Below, piece after piece: positions 43,527-53,147 of a stretch of 64,000 nucleotides of DNA. A program made the position numbers and the translations under genes. Position 1 is the first letter of the stretch. Each line of letters begins with the position of its first letter. Source of the stretch: Nitrospira sp. Lineage in GTDB: Bacteria; Nitrospirota; Nitrospiria; Nitrospirales; Nitrospiraceae. The notes beneath the pieces were generated by a model. That model ran no database searches, was not told the origin of the DNA, and saw only the letters and a list, made by a program, of their open reading frames with translations. Location: positions 338,432-402,431 of the forward strand of contig SWDS01000010.1 of assembly GCA_005116745.1 (NCBI GenBank), given 5' to 3'.

Positions 43527-44875
43527 AATCCACCGGGATGGTAGATCTCTCTCAACCAAAACTTCCTCCACAGAACTTGGAGGCAGAGCAGTCGGTGCTC
43601 GGTGCCATCCTCCTCGATAACGCCGCCATGCCGAAGGCGATGGAGCTGCTGGTAGAGGAAGATTTCTATCGGACAGCCCACAAGAAAGTCTTTCAAGCTA
43701 TGCTTGAGCTGTCCGACACCGGCGAAGTGATCGATCAGATTACGCTGACCGAGCGATTGAAATCTCGCGGTGAACTTGAAGCGATTGGAGGCGCTGCTTT
43801 CCTCGCTGAACTAGTCCAGATCGTTCCCAGCTCAGCCAATATCCGGTATCACTGTAAGATTGTTCGGGACAAAGCAGTGGCTCGTCAGTTGATTAGTACC
43901 TCTACCGAGGTGCTGACGAGAGGCTATGAAGGCACCGCCTCAATCGATGATCTGCTGGATTTTGCCGAGCGATCGGTCTTCAGCATTGCGCAAGGCAAAC
44001 TGGAACGGTCGTTCAGCCCGATCAGCCAGGTCATCAAGGAAAGTCTTGATGTCATCGATAAACTTTCCAAGCGAAAGGAACACGTCACGGGGGTTCCCAC
44101 GGGGTACTACGACCTCGACGATATTACCGCCGGGCTTCAGCCTTCGGACTTGGTGGTGGTGGCTGGGCGGCCAAGTATGGGCAAGACAAGTCTTGCGTTA
44201 GGGTTTGCCACTCATGCCGCCATTCATGCCAATACGGTGGTCGGCATCTTCAGCTTGGAAATGTCCAAGCCCCAGATCGTTCTGCGCATGCTCGCGTCGG
44301 AAGCGCGGGTGGATTCGCATGCGTTGAGGACGGGGAAGCTTCAAAAAGAAGACTGGTGGCGATTGGCAGAGGCAGCCGGCCGGTTGGAGCTTGCGCCGAT
44401 CTATATTGACGACACGGGCGGCATCACAGTCCAGCAAATGCGAGGCAAAGCCCGCCGGCTTAAAGCTGAGAAGGGGCTTGATCTCCTCATCGTGGATTAT
44501 CTCCAATTAATGCAAGGGCGAAGCGATTCGGAGTCTCGTCAACAAGAGATCTCAGATATTTCCCGCTCATTAAAGGCCTTGGCGAAAGAATTGAATGTGC
44601 CGGTGGTTGCCCTTTCCCAGTTGAGCCGAGCGGTGGAGGCCCGTAAGCCGCCGATCCCCATGCTGGCCGATCTGCGGGAGAGCGGAGCGATCGAACAAGA
44701 TGCCGATGTGGTCATGTTCATTTATCGGGAAGATGTGTATGACCAGAATTCAGAGCGCAAAGGGATTGCCGACATTATTGTCAGTAAACACCGTAATGGA
44801 CCCATTGGGAAAAAAGAGTTGTTTTTTCAGGACCGATTCGCCAAATTCGAAAGCCTCGATCTTCGCGAAGCCTAG
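43523..44875 (+). CDS. dnaB: Replicative DNA helicase
   Basis: A 450-residue hexameric helicase. N-terminal helical domain (PPQNLEAEQSVLGAILLDN), linker, and RecA-like motor domain: GVPTGYYDLDDITAGLQPSDLVVVAG, Walker A GRPSMGKTSLALGFA, FSLEMSK, LLIVDYLQLMQG (Walker B) and SQLSRAVEARKPPIPMLADLRESGAIEQDADVV. The ATG overlaps the hisZ stop (ATGA) so it is coupled. Confidence 0.96.
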   Translation: MKSTGMVDLSQPKLPPQNLEAEQSVLGAILLDNAAMPKAMELLVEEDFYRTAHKKVFQAMLELSDTGEVIDQITLTERLKSRGELEAIGGAAFLAELVQIVPSSANIRYHCKIVRDKAVARQLISTSTEVLTRGYEGTASIDDLLDFAERSVFSIAQGKLERSFSPISQVIKESLDVIDKLSKRKEHVTGVPTGYYDLDDITAGLQPSDLVVVAGRPSMGKTSLALGFATHAAIHANTVVGIFSLEMSKPQIVLRMLASEARVDSHALRTGKLQKEDWWRLAEAAGRLELAPIYIDDTGGITVQQMRGKARRLKAEKGLDLLIVDYLQLMQGRSDSESRQQEISDISRSLKALAKELNVPVVALSQLSRAVEARKPPIPMLADLRESGAIEQDADVVMFIYREDVYDQNSERKGIADIIVSKHRNGPIGKKELFFQDRFAKFESLDLREA

Positions 44876-44881
44876 AGTCGT

Positions 44882-44910
44882 TTGCGCATCGCCCGGACAC
44901 TCGGTATAAT
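44882..44910 (+). promoter_or_regulatory. Sigma-70-type promoter
   Basis: TTGCGC (44882-44887), 17-bp spacer, TATAAT (44905-44910). It is a perfect -10 box with a partial -35, 43 bp upstream of the TPR lipoprotein gene. Confidence 0.65.
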
Positions 44911-44952
44911 CGAATCATCGACTCACCTTTTACGTGTCCTAACCTAAAAGAG

Positions 44953-46800
44953 ATGCGGAACACACGAACGATCTTCGACAATCGGTTGCTCAGACTGTAT
45001 GGGAGGCCCTTGTTAGGGACGATACTGCTCTTTCTGTTCTTTTCCGGCATCATGGTCGCCTGCGCAGCCGCACCTCAGCCGCGGGCAACGCTTCCTCCAC
45101 CAGCCACAACGCCGCCACCTCCGCTACCGGCTCCGGAGTCCGATGCGACCTACCATTTCATGATGGGACATCAAGCGGAACTCGCGCAGGACCTCGACGG
45201 CGCGTTGAAGGAATATCATGCCGCTCTGAAGGTTGATCCAAAATCTCGCGAGGTCAAGTCTCGTTTGGCCGCACTGTATTTTGCGTTAGGTGATGTAACC
45301 CAAGCCGTGCAGTATGCGGATGAAGTCGGAGAAGGAACGGGGCAGGAACCTCAAATGTTGACCCACATGGCCGGCATCTTGGCCAGCGCGGGGAAGCCGG
45401 AGCGTGCCGTGGAGTTATTGGACAAGGCCATTGAGAGTAATCCGGAACGAGGCGAAACCTACTTCCCGAAGGGACTCATTCTTCTGAATCAGAAGCGCAT
45501 CGCCGAGGCGGAACAAGTCGTCAAAAAAGGATTGCAATATACCGCAGATTCGCCGATCGGCTATTACTATTTGGGCCGCATTTCGATCGAAGCGGGAAAC
45601 AGCGAACAGGCCGTGGCGAACTTCGAGCGAGCCATGACCATCAACCAGTCGTTCGAGCCCGCGTATTTAGCCCAAGCGTCGGTCTACGAATCACGCCAAG
45701 AGAAAGACAAAGCGATCGCCGTGCTCAAGAAGTATCTTTCACAAGTTAACCCTCGGAACCGGGATATTCGACAACACCTGGTCCAGTTGTATGTCGCGAC
45801 CAAAGATTACGCCGGAGGTCTTGCCGAACTGGAAAAGCTGCTGGAAGACAACCCTGGCGATCTCGATGCACAGTTGCGCATGGCGCTCATCTATGGAGAG
45901 AAGAAAGAGTTTACCAAGGCGATCAGCCAATTGACCGAGATCTTGAAGGCGAAACCAGCTGAGCTCAAAGTGAGAGATTATCTCGGGTACTTGTACGAAG
46001 AGACTAAGGACGTCTCCAAGGCAATGGAGACCTATCGCTATAATATTCATCTGGATCCGAAATTTGTCGACAGTCATATTCATCTGGGTGTGCTCCTCTA
46101 TCGACTCAAGCAATTTCCTGAGGCAGTGACGCATCTCCATGAAGCCGTCCGTCTCACGCCAAAACAGCCAGAACCGCATATTGTCCTCGGGTTGGCCCAT
46201 TTCCAGAGTGAGCAATTCGAAAAGGCATCTCAGGCGTTTGAGGAAGGGATTCGGCACAATCCCAAGAACGCCGATCTCCACTTCAACCTTGGCACGGCCT
46301 ACGACAAGTTGAATCGGTTTGACGAGCTGGAGCGTGCCATGGAAACGGTGCTCTCCCTCGACCCGCATCACGCCGATGCCTTGAACTATCTTGGGTATAG
46401 CTATGCGGAGCGCGGCATCAAGATTGATCAAGCCTTGTCCCTGACGAAACGTGCCGTCGCACTTAAGCCGGAGAACGGTTACTACGTCGATAGTCTAGGA
46501 TGGGCCTTGTATAAAACCGGTTTGCTGGCCGAGGCCCTTATGGAGATCAAGAAAGCTGTGACGCTAGTCGGTGATGACCCCGTCATCTACGAGCATCTGG
46601 GAGAAATTTATTTGAAGCAGCAGAAAGTGTCCGATGCGCGTGATGCCTGGCTCCACTCACTGGAAATTGATCCATCCAATGACAAGCTGCTCCAACGCTT
46701 CCGCGAACAGGGTCTGGCCAATTCAGCCAATGAAGACCGCATCCAGCAAGCCAAGCGCCGCATATCAGAGAAGGTGCCCAGTCCAATAGCTACTCCGTAA
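44953..46800 (+). CDS. TPR-repeat lipoprotein
   Basis: A 615-residue protein with an N-terminal signal and lipobox (SGIMVACAAAP; Cys about residue 37), a Pro/Thr-rich linker and then at least ten tetratricopeptide repeats from about residue 65 to 600. Examples: DLDGALKEYHAALKVDPKS, GKPERAVELLDKAIESNPE, QEKDKAIAVLKKYLS and FEKASQAFEEGIRHNPKN. Proteins with this layout include the PilW/PilF-type pilotins and the PEP-CTERM/PelB-like scaffolds. It may serve as an outer-membrane scaffold; the specific partner is unknown. It is preceded by its own promoter. Confidence 0.88.
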   Translation: MRNTRTIFDNRLLRLYGRPLLGTILLFLFFSGIMVACAAAPQPRATLPPPATTPPPPLPAPESDATYHFMMGHQAELAQDLDGALKEYHAALKVDPKSREVKSRLAALYFALGDVTQAVQYADEVGEGTGQEPQMLTHMAGILASAGKPERAVELLDKAIESNPERGETYFPKGLILLNQKRIAEAEQVVKKGLQYTADSPIGYYYLGRISIEAGNSEQAVANFERAMTINQSFEPAYLAQASVYESRQEKDKAIAVLKKYLSQVNPRNRDIRQHLVQLYVATKDYAGGLAELEKLLEDNPGDLDAQLRMALIYGEKKEFTKAISQLTEILKAKPAELKVRDYLGYLYEETKDVSKAMETYRYNIHLDPKFVDSHIHLGVLLYRLKQFPEAVTHLHEAVRLTPKQPEPHIVLGLAHFQSEQFEKASQAFEEGIRHNPKNADLHFNLGTAYDKLNRFDELERAMETVLSLDPHHADALNYLGYSYAERGIKIDQALSLTKRAVALKPENGYYVDSLGWALYKTGLLAEALMEIKKAVTLVGDDPVIYEHLGEIYLKQQKVSDARDAWLHSLEIDPSNDKLLQRFREQGLANSANEDRIQQAKRRISEKVPSPIATP

Positions 46801-47112
46801 GTCTATTCCTGACCTCCGTCACCAGTCTCTCCTTTCTTATCATCTCAGCGTACTGTTGGGGACAGGTCCCTTCGTCCTGGCGCCTGCCCCCCGTTCGAAA
46901 GGGACAGACACCACGCGCAGACCTACCCTCCGCCAGGCAGGCGGGCGAGCGAGGGGAAGGGTGTCAGTCCTCCAGGCAAAAAAGTGTCAATTCTTGGCTA
47001 TCGGGAGCAGATTACGGAAGGAACGTGGCCTTCTTTCTGATCGATCACGCGCTGATTTCTCCTAAGTTGTTGCATCATCAGGGATCGATGGTACGCTAGG
47101 CCTTGTCATTGA
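46801..47112. other. Long upstream region of pilA with a repeat element
   Basis: About 310 bp with no gene. It includes GGGACAGACACC (46901-46912) and its inverted partner GGTGTCAGTCC (46960-46970), and a GGGGACAGGTCCC sequence (46858-46870), so it contains repetitive palindromic sequence. The short frame 46856-47065 encodes only low-complexity arginine-rich sequence and is not a gene. Confidence 0.5.
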
Positions 47113-47130
47113 TCGGCACCAAACCTGCTA
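47113..47130 (+). promoter_or_regulatory. Candidate sigma-54 promoter of pilA
   Basis: CGGCAC followed by CTGCT places GG at 47115-47116 and GC at 47127-47128 with exactly ten bases between, as in the -24/-12 pattern TGGCAC-N5-TTGCW. It is about 90 bp before the pilA ATG. pilA is sigma-54-dependent in several bacteria. The -24 box is a good match, the -12 box partial. Confidence 0.5.
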
Positions 47131-47220
47131 GAGCAACCGGTAGGCGGCAACAGAAGCGCCGCAGGTTATGACAGGGTAGAAAACGGGCCGTCAGTGAACC
47201 ATCAACCAGGAGGCAGGACG

Positions 47221-47853
47221 ATGTTGAAGGCAATGCGGAAACAAGAGGGGTTTACCCTCATTGAGTTGATGATCGTCGTGGCGATCATCGGGATCTTGGC
47301 GGCCATCGCCATTCCCAACTTCATTCAGTACCAGATGCGGTCGCGCACCTCAGAAGCCAAGACTAACCTGAGCGCGATCAAGACAGCGAACTTCGCCTTC
47401 CAGGCAGAGCAGCGCTGCTTCTTGAGCGCTACTGCGGTTCCTGTCGGTGGTGCTCCCCCGGTAAACGGTTCGTTAGTGGCCTGGCCTGGAGGGGTTGGTG
47501 GTGCTGCGGCCCCAACGGTTGGTGGTGCCGTGTGGTGTTTCACCAATGCGGGAGCTGCATCGACTGCCACAGGAACTTATGGTGACATCGGTATGGTTCC
47601 GGCTGGTGCTGTTCGGTATCAATACCACTTGGCTGCCAGTGTTGGAGTAACGCCGCTCATTGCTGCCGTGCCGGTTCCTGTAAAGGGCGCTTGTGGTAGT
47701 GCGGCTCTTGCCGCTGGTCCTGCTACCTCCCCGACGCTGGGATTCGTCGCGCAAGCCCTTGGTGACCTGGACGGTGACGCTGTCCTCGGTGACTTCAAAG
47801 TGTCAGATTTGGGCAACGTGGTGAACTGTCTGACGAACGAAAGCATATTCTAA
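47221..47853 (+). CDS. pilA: Type IV pilin PilA
   Basis: A 210-residue prepilin. The short basic leader [10 protein letters not shown] is cut before Phe by prepilin peptidase ([21 protein letters not shown]), with the conserved Glu5 and the hydrophobic N-terminal helix. The globular part is rich in Ala, Gly, Val and Pro. It has cysteines near RCFLSA, VWCFTN, GACGSA and VVNCLTN; a C-terminal disulfide is likely. ATG 47221 has GGAGG (47211-47215) upstream, better than GTG 47194. It is followed by a strong terminator and by a transporter set resembling pilGHI. Confidence 0.95.
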   Translation: MLKAMRKQEGFTLIELMIVVAIIGILAAIAIPNFIQYQMRSRTSEAKTNLSAIKTANFAFQAEQRCFLSATAVPVGGAPPVNGSLVAWPGGVGGAAAPTVGGAVWCFTNAGAASTATGTYGDIGMVPAGAVRYQYHLAASVGVTPLIAAVPVPVKGACGSAALAAGPATSPTLGFVAQALGDLDGDAVLGDFKVSDLGNVVNCLTNESIF

Positions 47854-47875
47854 GCGGTTCGTGAGACCGAAGTGT

Positions 47876-47916
47876 CCGGTCAGGGCTCACAGAGCCCTGA
47901 CCGGCTTGTTTATTTT
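47876..47916 (+). terminator. Rho-independent terminator after pilA
   Basis: CCGGTCAGGGCTC pairs perfectly with GAGCCCTGACCGG (13 bp) around a three-base loop, followed by CTTGTTTATTTTTC. It would end or attenuate transcription between pilA and the transporter genes. Confidence 0.92.
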
Positions 47917-47965
47917 TCAGCATTTTGTTTCTCAAAATCTCACCACTCGGTATGATCATCCTGTC

Positions 47966-48898
47966 ATGAGTTTCGAAGCGATTAGCGCAAGACGCCGATA
48001 CCTTCTTTCCTTTCTAGCTCTCGTCCTATTGCTTGGCGCTAGTCTGTCTACACAATATCTGCTGGAACAGCGCAGTCATGGTCGCGCCGCTAAGCTAGAG
48101 CAACTTCGACTCCTGCCGAAAGGGGAGATTTTACGGCCAGCTCTCTTGGGCTATCACCAGTTGGGAGCAGACTTGCTTTGGCTGCGGGTAGTACAGGTTT
48201 TGGGTGATCGGGTGGTCCGCGACAAAGATTATGACTGGCTCTATCACGCCCTCGATATCATTACCACTGTGGATCCCAAGTACGTCTATGCCTACGAAGC
48301 GGGAGGGGTTGTACTGGCTGAATTGGCGGGGCGGGTCGACTTGAGCAATAGGCTGTTGGAAAAGGGTCTCGCTCCCAACCCGGCTTCATGGCAGATTCCG
48401 TTTCGACTAGGGTTTAATCATTTTTTTCATCTCGGTGATCATTCCCGAGCTGCTGAGTACATGGTGCAGGCGGCTCGAATCCCTGGGCTGTTTCCCATCG
48501 GTCCCCCTCATTACACCGCGAGACTGGCCTCTCGACTCTATGTCCAGGGGAAGAACCCTGAGGTGGCGCTTGAGTTTCTGGAGGCGATGCTTGAGCAGAC
48601 AACCGATGAGTTGGTTCGTGAGAAGCTGCAGCGACGAATCAGGCGGGTGAGCCTAGAACGAGATCTTCAAATGCTGGAGCGGCAGATCCTCCAATATGCC
48701 GATTTGAAAGGAAAGAGACCAGCTTCGCTTATGGAGCTAGTCTCGGCCAGGTTGCTTCCCGGTATCCCGCTTGAACCATATGGTGGTGTCTATCTGTATG
48801 ATCCGAAGACTGGAAAGGTCATGAGCAGCACCCACGATGAGCGGATGGGAGTCTACGTGCCGGCTGATTCTCTTGCAACACGAGGCGATATCGAATAG
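47966..48898 (+). CDS. Membrane-anchored TPR-like protein, PilG-like position
   Basis: A 310-residue protein. N-terminal membrane segment (YLLSFLALVLLLGASLSTQYLL) and a helix-rich periplasmic part. Segments such as LLGYHQLGADLLWLRVVQVLGD, DWLYHALDIITTVDPKYVYAYEAGG, LGDHSRAAEYMVQAARIPG and VQGKNPEVALEFLEAMLEQ resemble degenerate TPRs. Its position between pilA and an ABC transporter pair matches PilG in the Myxococcus pilA-pilG-pilH-pilI order, a locus required for type IV pili. Homology to PilG is an inference from position. Confidence 0.6.
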   Translation: MSFEAISARRRYLLSFLALVLLLGASLSTQYLLEQRSHGRAAKLEQLRLLPKGEILRPALLGYHQLGADLLWLRVVQVLGDRVVRDKDYDWLYHALDIITTVDPKYVYAYEAGGVVLAELAGRVDLSNRLLEKGLAPNPASWQIPFRLGFNHFFHLGDHSRAAEYMVQAARIPGLFPIGPPHYTARLASRLYVQGKNPEVALEFLEAMLEQTTDELVREKLQRRIRRVSLERDLQMLERQILQYADLKGKRPASLMELVSARLLPGIPLEPYGGVYLYDPKTGKVMSSTHDERMGVYVPADSLATRGDIE

Positions 48899-48905
48899 GG
48901 GTTGT

Positions 48906-49868
48906 ATGGAACACTCGGACAGCATTCTCAAGACTGCAGGGCTCCGAAAAACGTTCAAGGTCGGATTCTGGGGCCGGTCGGTGACGGCACTGGAAGGTCT
49001 CGACCTTGAGGTCAGGCAGGGAGAAGTCTTTGGATTTCTCGGGCCTAATGGGGCCGGCAAGACGACAACGATCAAGATGCTGATGGGATTGATCTATCCC
49101 ACAAGCGGACAGGCCTGGCTCTTTGGTCGCCCCATCGGGGACCAGGAGTCAAAGGCTCGGCTTGGGTTTTTGCCGGAATCTCCGTACTTTTATGATTACC
49201 TCACCGGTCTTGAGTTCCTCCGATTCTATGGCCATCTCTTCGGCCTTCGCGGCGTGGCGTTAGGGAAACGTATTGATGAGCTGTTGGAGCTCGTCGGGAT
49301 GTCCCATGCCCGCGATCTTCAATTGCGAAAGTTTTCCAAAGGGATGCTGCAGCGGGTGGGGATTGCCCAGGCGCTCATCAACGATCCGGAATTAGTGGTG
49401 CTGGATGAGCCAATGTCAGGCCTGGACCCGGTTGGGCGCAAGGAAATCCGAGATCTGATTCTTCGCCTCAAGGAGTCGGGGAAAACCATTTTCTTCAGTT
49501 CGCATATCCTGCATGACGCAGAACTGCTGTGCGATCGGGTGGCGATTATTCTCAAGGGTAAATTAGTTGCCTGCGGGAGTGTTAGTGAACTGATTGATGA
49601 AGGTGCGACCCACTCAGTAGAAGTTGTGGTCGAAGGGCTTGGCCCTGAGGGACTGGCGCGTCTGCGCCAATCGGCTGATCGCGTTATCGTTCAAGGCACT
49701 CAGGTCTTGGCGGTGTTGCCGAGCAGCCAGCACGTGGGGCCGGTGCTGGAGATCATTCGAGGTGCCAGGGGGACACTCGTGTCGCTGACTCCTCAGAAGG
49801 GATCGCTGGAAGATCTCTTTATTCGAGAGGTCAAGAATAAACAGCCGGAGTTGAGGGAAGCCGTATGA
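48906..49868 (+). CDS. ABC transporter ATP-binding protein, PilH-like
   Basis: A 320-residue ATPase. Walker A FLGPNGAGKTTTIKMLMG, signature KFSKGMLQRVGIAQAL, Walker B LVVLDEPMSGLDP, H-loop FFSSHILHDAE. A C-terminal extension (residues about 230-310) with a beta-rich regulatory character follows the core. It is preceded by AGGGG and starts 8 bp after the TPR-like gene. Its stop overlaps the permease start (ATGA). The gene pair with the upstream pilA locus suggests PilH. Confidence 0.85.
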   Translation: MEHSDSILKTAGLRKTFKVGFWGRSVTALEGLDLEVRQGEVFGFLGPNGAGKTTTIKMLMGLIYPTSGQAWLFGRPIGDQESKARLGFLPESPYFYDYLTGLEFLRFYGHLFGLRGVALGKRIDELLELVGMSHARDLQLRKFSKGMLQRVGIAQALINDPELVVLDEPMSGLDPVGRKEIRDLILRLKESGKTIFFSSHILHDAELLCDRVAIILKGKLVACGSVSELIDEGATHSVEVVVEGLGPEGLARLRQSADRVIVQGTQVLAVLPSSQHVGPVLEIIRGARGTLVSLTPQKGSLEDLFIREVKNKQPELREAV

Positions 49869-50626
49869 GAATTCTCTCCATCGCCGTCAACACGTTTCGC
49901 GAAAACCTTCGCGAGAAGCTGCTGTACAATCTATTGTTTTTTGCCTTGCTCATGATCGGGAGTTCAATTCTTCTCTCCAGAATCACGTTGGGAGATTACC
50001 ATCGTTTGATTTTGGATCTTGGGCTTGCCAGCATCAATCTGTTTGGCGTGCTCATCGCGATTTTCGTAGGGATCGGGCTCGTCAGCAAGGAAGTCGATCG
50101 AAAGACAATCTATACGATCGTGTCGAAGCCTATTCCTCGATATGAGTTCCTGCTGGGCAAGTACTGTGGGTTGGTCATTACATTACTGGCGAATACCGTG
50201 GTGATGGTGGCGGGCTTATTGATCGTGCTGCAGGTCATGGACGTGCCAATCACCAGTTTAGTTTTTAAATCCCTGGCCCTCATTTTTTTGGAGCTGATGG
50301 TCATCACCGCCGTCGCCGTTCTCTTCTCCACGTTTACGAGTGCGACGTTGAGCGCCATTTTTACCCTTGCCGTGTACGTGATCGGGCACTTGTCCGGTGA
50401 CCTCAAGGAATTTGCGAAGAAACTAGACGAAGTTAGCCAGATGGCTGTCAATGCCATTTACTATACGCTTCCCAACCTCGAACGATTCAACCTCAAGGGG
50501 CATGTGATTCACCATCTCGACTTCGGCATGGCTGATATGGCTCTCACCTTGGCGTATGGGTTGACCTATGCGGCGTTTCTGCTCCTCTTGGCGAGTGTAA
50601 TCTTCCAACGACGGGATTTTCAGTAA
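49865..50626 (+). CDS. ABC-2 type permease, PilI-like
   Basis: A 253-residue integral membrane protein with about six hydrophobic segments: LLYNLLFFALLMIGSSILL, INLFGVLIAIFVGIGLV, LVITLLANTVVMVAGLLIVL, FLELMVITAVAVLFS, AIFTLAVYVIGHL and LTLAYGLTYAAFLLLLASV. VDRKTIYTIVSKPIPRYEFLLGKYCG is the usual cytoplasmic loop of ABC-2 permeases. Overlaps the ATPase gene by four bases, so the two form one transporter. The substrate is unknown; by position PilI-like. Confidence 0.82.
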   Translation: MRILSIAVNTFRENLREKLLYNLLFFALLMIGSSILLSRITLGDYHRLILDLGLASINLFGVLIAIFVGIGLVSKEVDRKTIYTIVSKPIPRYEFLLGKYCGLVITLLANTVVMVAGLLIVLQVMDVPITSLVFKSLALIFLELMVITAVAVLFSTFTSATLSAIFTLAVYVIGHLSGDLKEFAKKLDEVSQMAVNAIYYTLPNLERFNLKGHVIHHLDFGMADMALTLAYGLTYAAFLLLLASVIFQRRDFQ

Positions 50627-50637
50627 CAGATCAAGAG

Positions 50638-50680
50638 GCCCTTCCTCAGCGAGTACATGCTTGATGACGTGAGGAAGGGC
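50638..50680. terminator. Hairpin between convergent genes
   Basis: GCCCTTCCTCA (50638-50648) and TGAGGAAGGGC (50670-50680) form an 11-bp perfect stem with a 21-base loop, between the permease and ilvD. There is no T run on either side, so termination may depend on Rho or be weak. Confidence 0.45.
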
Positions 50681-50725
50681 GAAGACTATCTTCTGAAGGT
50701 TAGATGAAGATGGATTCGATCAAGC

Positions 50726-52417
50726 CTAGCTCGTAATGGCACCTTCCGAAGCAGACGAGACATGTCTGGCATATTTCCCCATCACGCCTGAGGTGTAGCG
50801 CGGTACCGGTGGTTTGACCTTCTTCAGCCGAGCGGCGATTTCTCTCTGCGAGAGGGCCACATCCAATCGACGTTTGGGAATATCGAAGGTAATCGTGTCG
50901 CCGTTCTTGACCGCCGCGATCGGCCCCCCTTTCACGGCTTCAGGGGCGACATGGCCTGCCATCAATCCATGAGTGGCTCCTGAGAAACGGCCATCAGTGA
51001 GCAGGGCCACAGAGTCGCCAAGGCCAGCGCCCACGATGGCAGCCGTCACGCCCAACATCTCGCGCATGCCTGGTCCTCCAGACGGACCTTCATACCGAAT
51101 AACGACGACATCACCAGGCTTGATCTGCCCCGCTTTGACTGCCACGAAGGCATCCTCCTCCCGCTCATAGACCTTCGCCCGTCCCTGGAACTTGGTCATT
51201 GAATGGCCGGCAACCTTCACGACACAACCTTCCGGCGCCAAATTACCCTTCAGAATGACCAGACCGCCTGTCGGTTTGATGGGGGAGGCGAGGGGACGCA
51301 AGACTTGTTGTCCTGGCGTTTCACGAGCGTTCGCTGCTTCTTCACCGATTGTTCGACCGGTGACGGTGGGCTGATTCCCATGAAGGAGCCCGGCCTCGAG
51401 TAATCGTTTGGCCACCAGAGTTGTACCACCTGCTGCGTAGAGATCGGCGGCAGCAAATCGGCCCCCTGGTTTGAGGTCGGCCAGCAGAGGGACCTTGCGA
51501 TTGACTCTGTCGAAGTCATCGATGCTCAGTTTGATTCCGGATTCACGGGCGATGGCAAGGAGATGCAGGACGGCATTCGTCGAACCTCCGGTCGTGGCGA
51601 CGGCGGCGATGGCGTTCTCCAAGGACTTTCTGGTGATAATCTGACGAGGGCGCAGATTCTGCTTCACGAGCTCCATCACCATCTTGCCGCACTCAAAAGC
51701 AACATCGTCTTTCCGACCGTCCATGGCGGGTACTCCATTGCGCCCCATCGGTGACATACCGAGGAATTCAAACGCAATGGCCATCGTATTAGCGGTGAAT
51801 TGACCTCCACAAGCTCCAGGCCCCGGGCACGCGTGATCTTCTAAATCTTTCAGCTCGGCGTCGGTCATCTTTCCTGACGCATGTTTACCGACTGCTTCAA
51901 AGACATCCTGAATGGTCACATCATGTCCTTGAAACTGTCCCGGCATGATCGAGCCGCCATAGAGCATGAGCGACGGCAGGTTCAACCGAGCGAGAGCCAT
52001 GACGGTGCCGGGAATTGTCTTGTCGCATCCGGACAGGGCAACGACGGCATCGAACAAATGTCCACGTGCAACGAGCTCGATCGAATCCGCGATGACTTCA
52101 CGGCTGATCAGGGACGCCTTCATTCCTTCGGTCCCCATTGAGATCCCATCGGATACTGCAATCGTGTTGTACTCGATTGGAGTCCCGCCGGCTGCTCGAA
52201 TTCCCGCTTTCACTCGCTCGGAAAGCCGTCGCAAGTGAAAATTGCAGGGCATGACCTCGATCCAGGTATTGGCCACGCCAACGAGGGGTTTCGACAGGTC
52301 ATCGTCCGTAAAACCAACGGCTTTTAACATGGCCCTGGCCGGCGCGCGGTCGGCTCCAACGAGGAGATCATGACTCTGGAGCTTCATTGCTTTTTTCATC
52401 GGTCTTTGTGACTCCAT
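50726..52417 (-). CDS. ilvD: Dihydroxy-acid dehydratase
   Basis: A 563-residue Fe-S dehydratase of branched-chain amino acid synthesis. Motifs: [55 protein letters not shown] (iron-sulfur cysteines), and the C-terminal [12 protein letters not shown] and GRFSGATHG. The ATG at 52417 shares one base with the stop of the Spy-like gene (TAATG), so they may be coupled; internal ATGs at 52399 and 52387 are alternatives. Confidence 0.96.
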   Translation of the reverse strand: MESQRPMKKAMKLQSHDLLVGADRAPARAMLKAVGFTDDDLSKPLVGVANTWIEVMPCNFHLRRLSERVKAGIRAAGGTPIEYNTIAVSDGISMGTEGMKASLISREVIADSIELVARGHLFDAVVALSGCDKTIPGTVMALARLNLPSLMLYGGSIMPGQFQGHDVTIQDVFEAVGKHASGKMTDAELKDLEDHACPGPGACGGQFTANTMAIAFEFLGMSPMGRNGVPAMDGRKDDVAFECGKMVMELVKQNLRPRQIITRKSLENAIAAVATTGGSTNAVLHLLAIARESGIKLSIDDFDRVNRKVPLLADLKPGGRFAAADLYAAGGTTLVAKRLLEAGLLHGNQPTVTGRTIGEEAANARETPGQQVLRPLASPIKPTGGLVILKGNLAPEGCVVKVAGHSMTKFQGRAKVYEREEDAFVAVKAGQIKPGDVVVIRYEGPSGGPGMREMLGVTAAIVGAGLGDSVALLTDGRFSGATHGLMAGHVAPEAVKGGPIAAVKNGDTITFDIPKRRLDVALSQREIAARLKKVKPPVPRYTSGVMGKYARHVSSASEGAITS

Positions 52418-53043
52418 TACTGTACAAACATGTTGCTTGGTGGTGCAGGGGCTGCCTCATGGGGGTTCTTGCCGTGGGGAGTGGCACCATGGGGATTCGT
52501 ACCGTAGGGCATCACGCCTCCATGTGGAGTGCCATGGCCCTTGGGCTGGCCCATCATCTTGGTGTGCTCTGACTGCTCCTTCGCTCGTTGTTCCGGAGTC
52601 AGCAAGCCCATCACCTCGAGACGTGTCTTAATGGATGTCATCCGCAGCCCGACTTGCAAATCTTCGCTTTGTCTCAGCTTGGTCTCGATCGCGGTGAGAT
52701 CGGACTGGTCATTGTCAGTCAGCGCCTTCAGTTCACGTTCCGCAATTTGGATGTCGGCTTCGGCCTTGATCCGTGCTTTGTCAAGATTGAGCTGTATGTC
52801 CTTCAGCTTGGCGACCTGATCTGCCGTGAGTCCAATATTCTTGTCGTGCTTCAAGAGATGTCGGATTAGATGGCCGGTCCCGCTATGCATCACTCCTTTG
52901 CCATAGCCGTGGGCCCCGCCGCCGTGTCCCCCTCCAGCATGACCATAACTCGGATCATTGGCCCACAGACTTGGTGTGTTCACCATGAACAGACATGCCG
53001 ACGCGACGACAACAGCTACCGTCGTCTTTGTGAGAGATATCAT
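52417..53043 (-). CDS. Spy/CpxP-like periplasmic protein
   Basis: A 208-residue exported protein. Signal peptide ([22 protein letters not shown]). A His/Gly-rich segment ([18 protein letters not shown]) precedes a helical region with two LTxxQ motifs, [10 protein letters not shown] and [10 protein letters not shown], the signature of Spy/CpxP/ZraP. The tail is again His/Gly/Pro-rich (HGTPHGGV and [14 protein letters not shown]) and could bind metal. Such proteins act as periplasmic chaperones or metal buffers. Start 53043 has AAGGAGG; the longer frame to 53106 is unlikely. Confidence 0.82.
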   Translation of the reverse strand: MISLTKTTVAVVVASACLFMVNTPSLWANDPSYGHAGGGHGGGAHGYGKGVMHSGTGHLIRHLLKHDKNIGLTADQVAKLKDIQLNLDKARIKAEADIQIAERELKALTDNDQSDLTAIETKLRQSEDLQVGLRMTSIKTRLEVMGLLTPEQRAKEQSEHTKMMGQPKGHGTPHGGVMPYGTNPHGATPHGKNPHEAAPAPPSNMFVQ

Positions 53044-53147
53044 GAATTCCTCCTTGGTTGAGAGGCCCTGGAGTCGAAGATTGCCATAGCAGTCCGCGTA
53101 ACGCAAGCGAGGGGCTTGGCGTTGCCAAGATCGATCATGCTTCTGGT

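Noticed and set aside
46856-47065. Short frame of 69 codons upstream of pilA
   Set aside because: Low-complexity arginine-rich product from a palindrome-rich spacer; no start signal.
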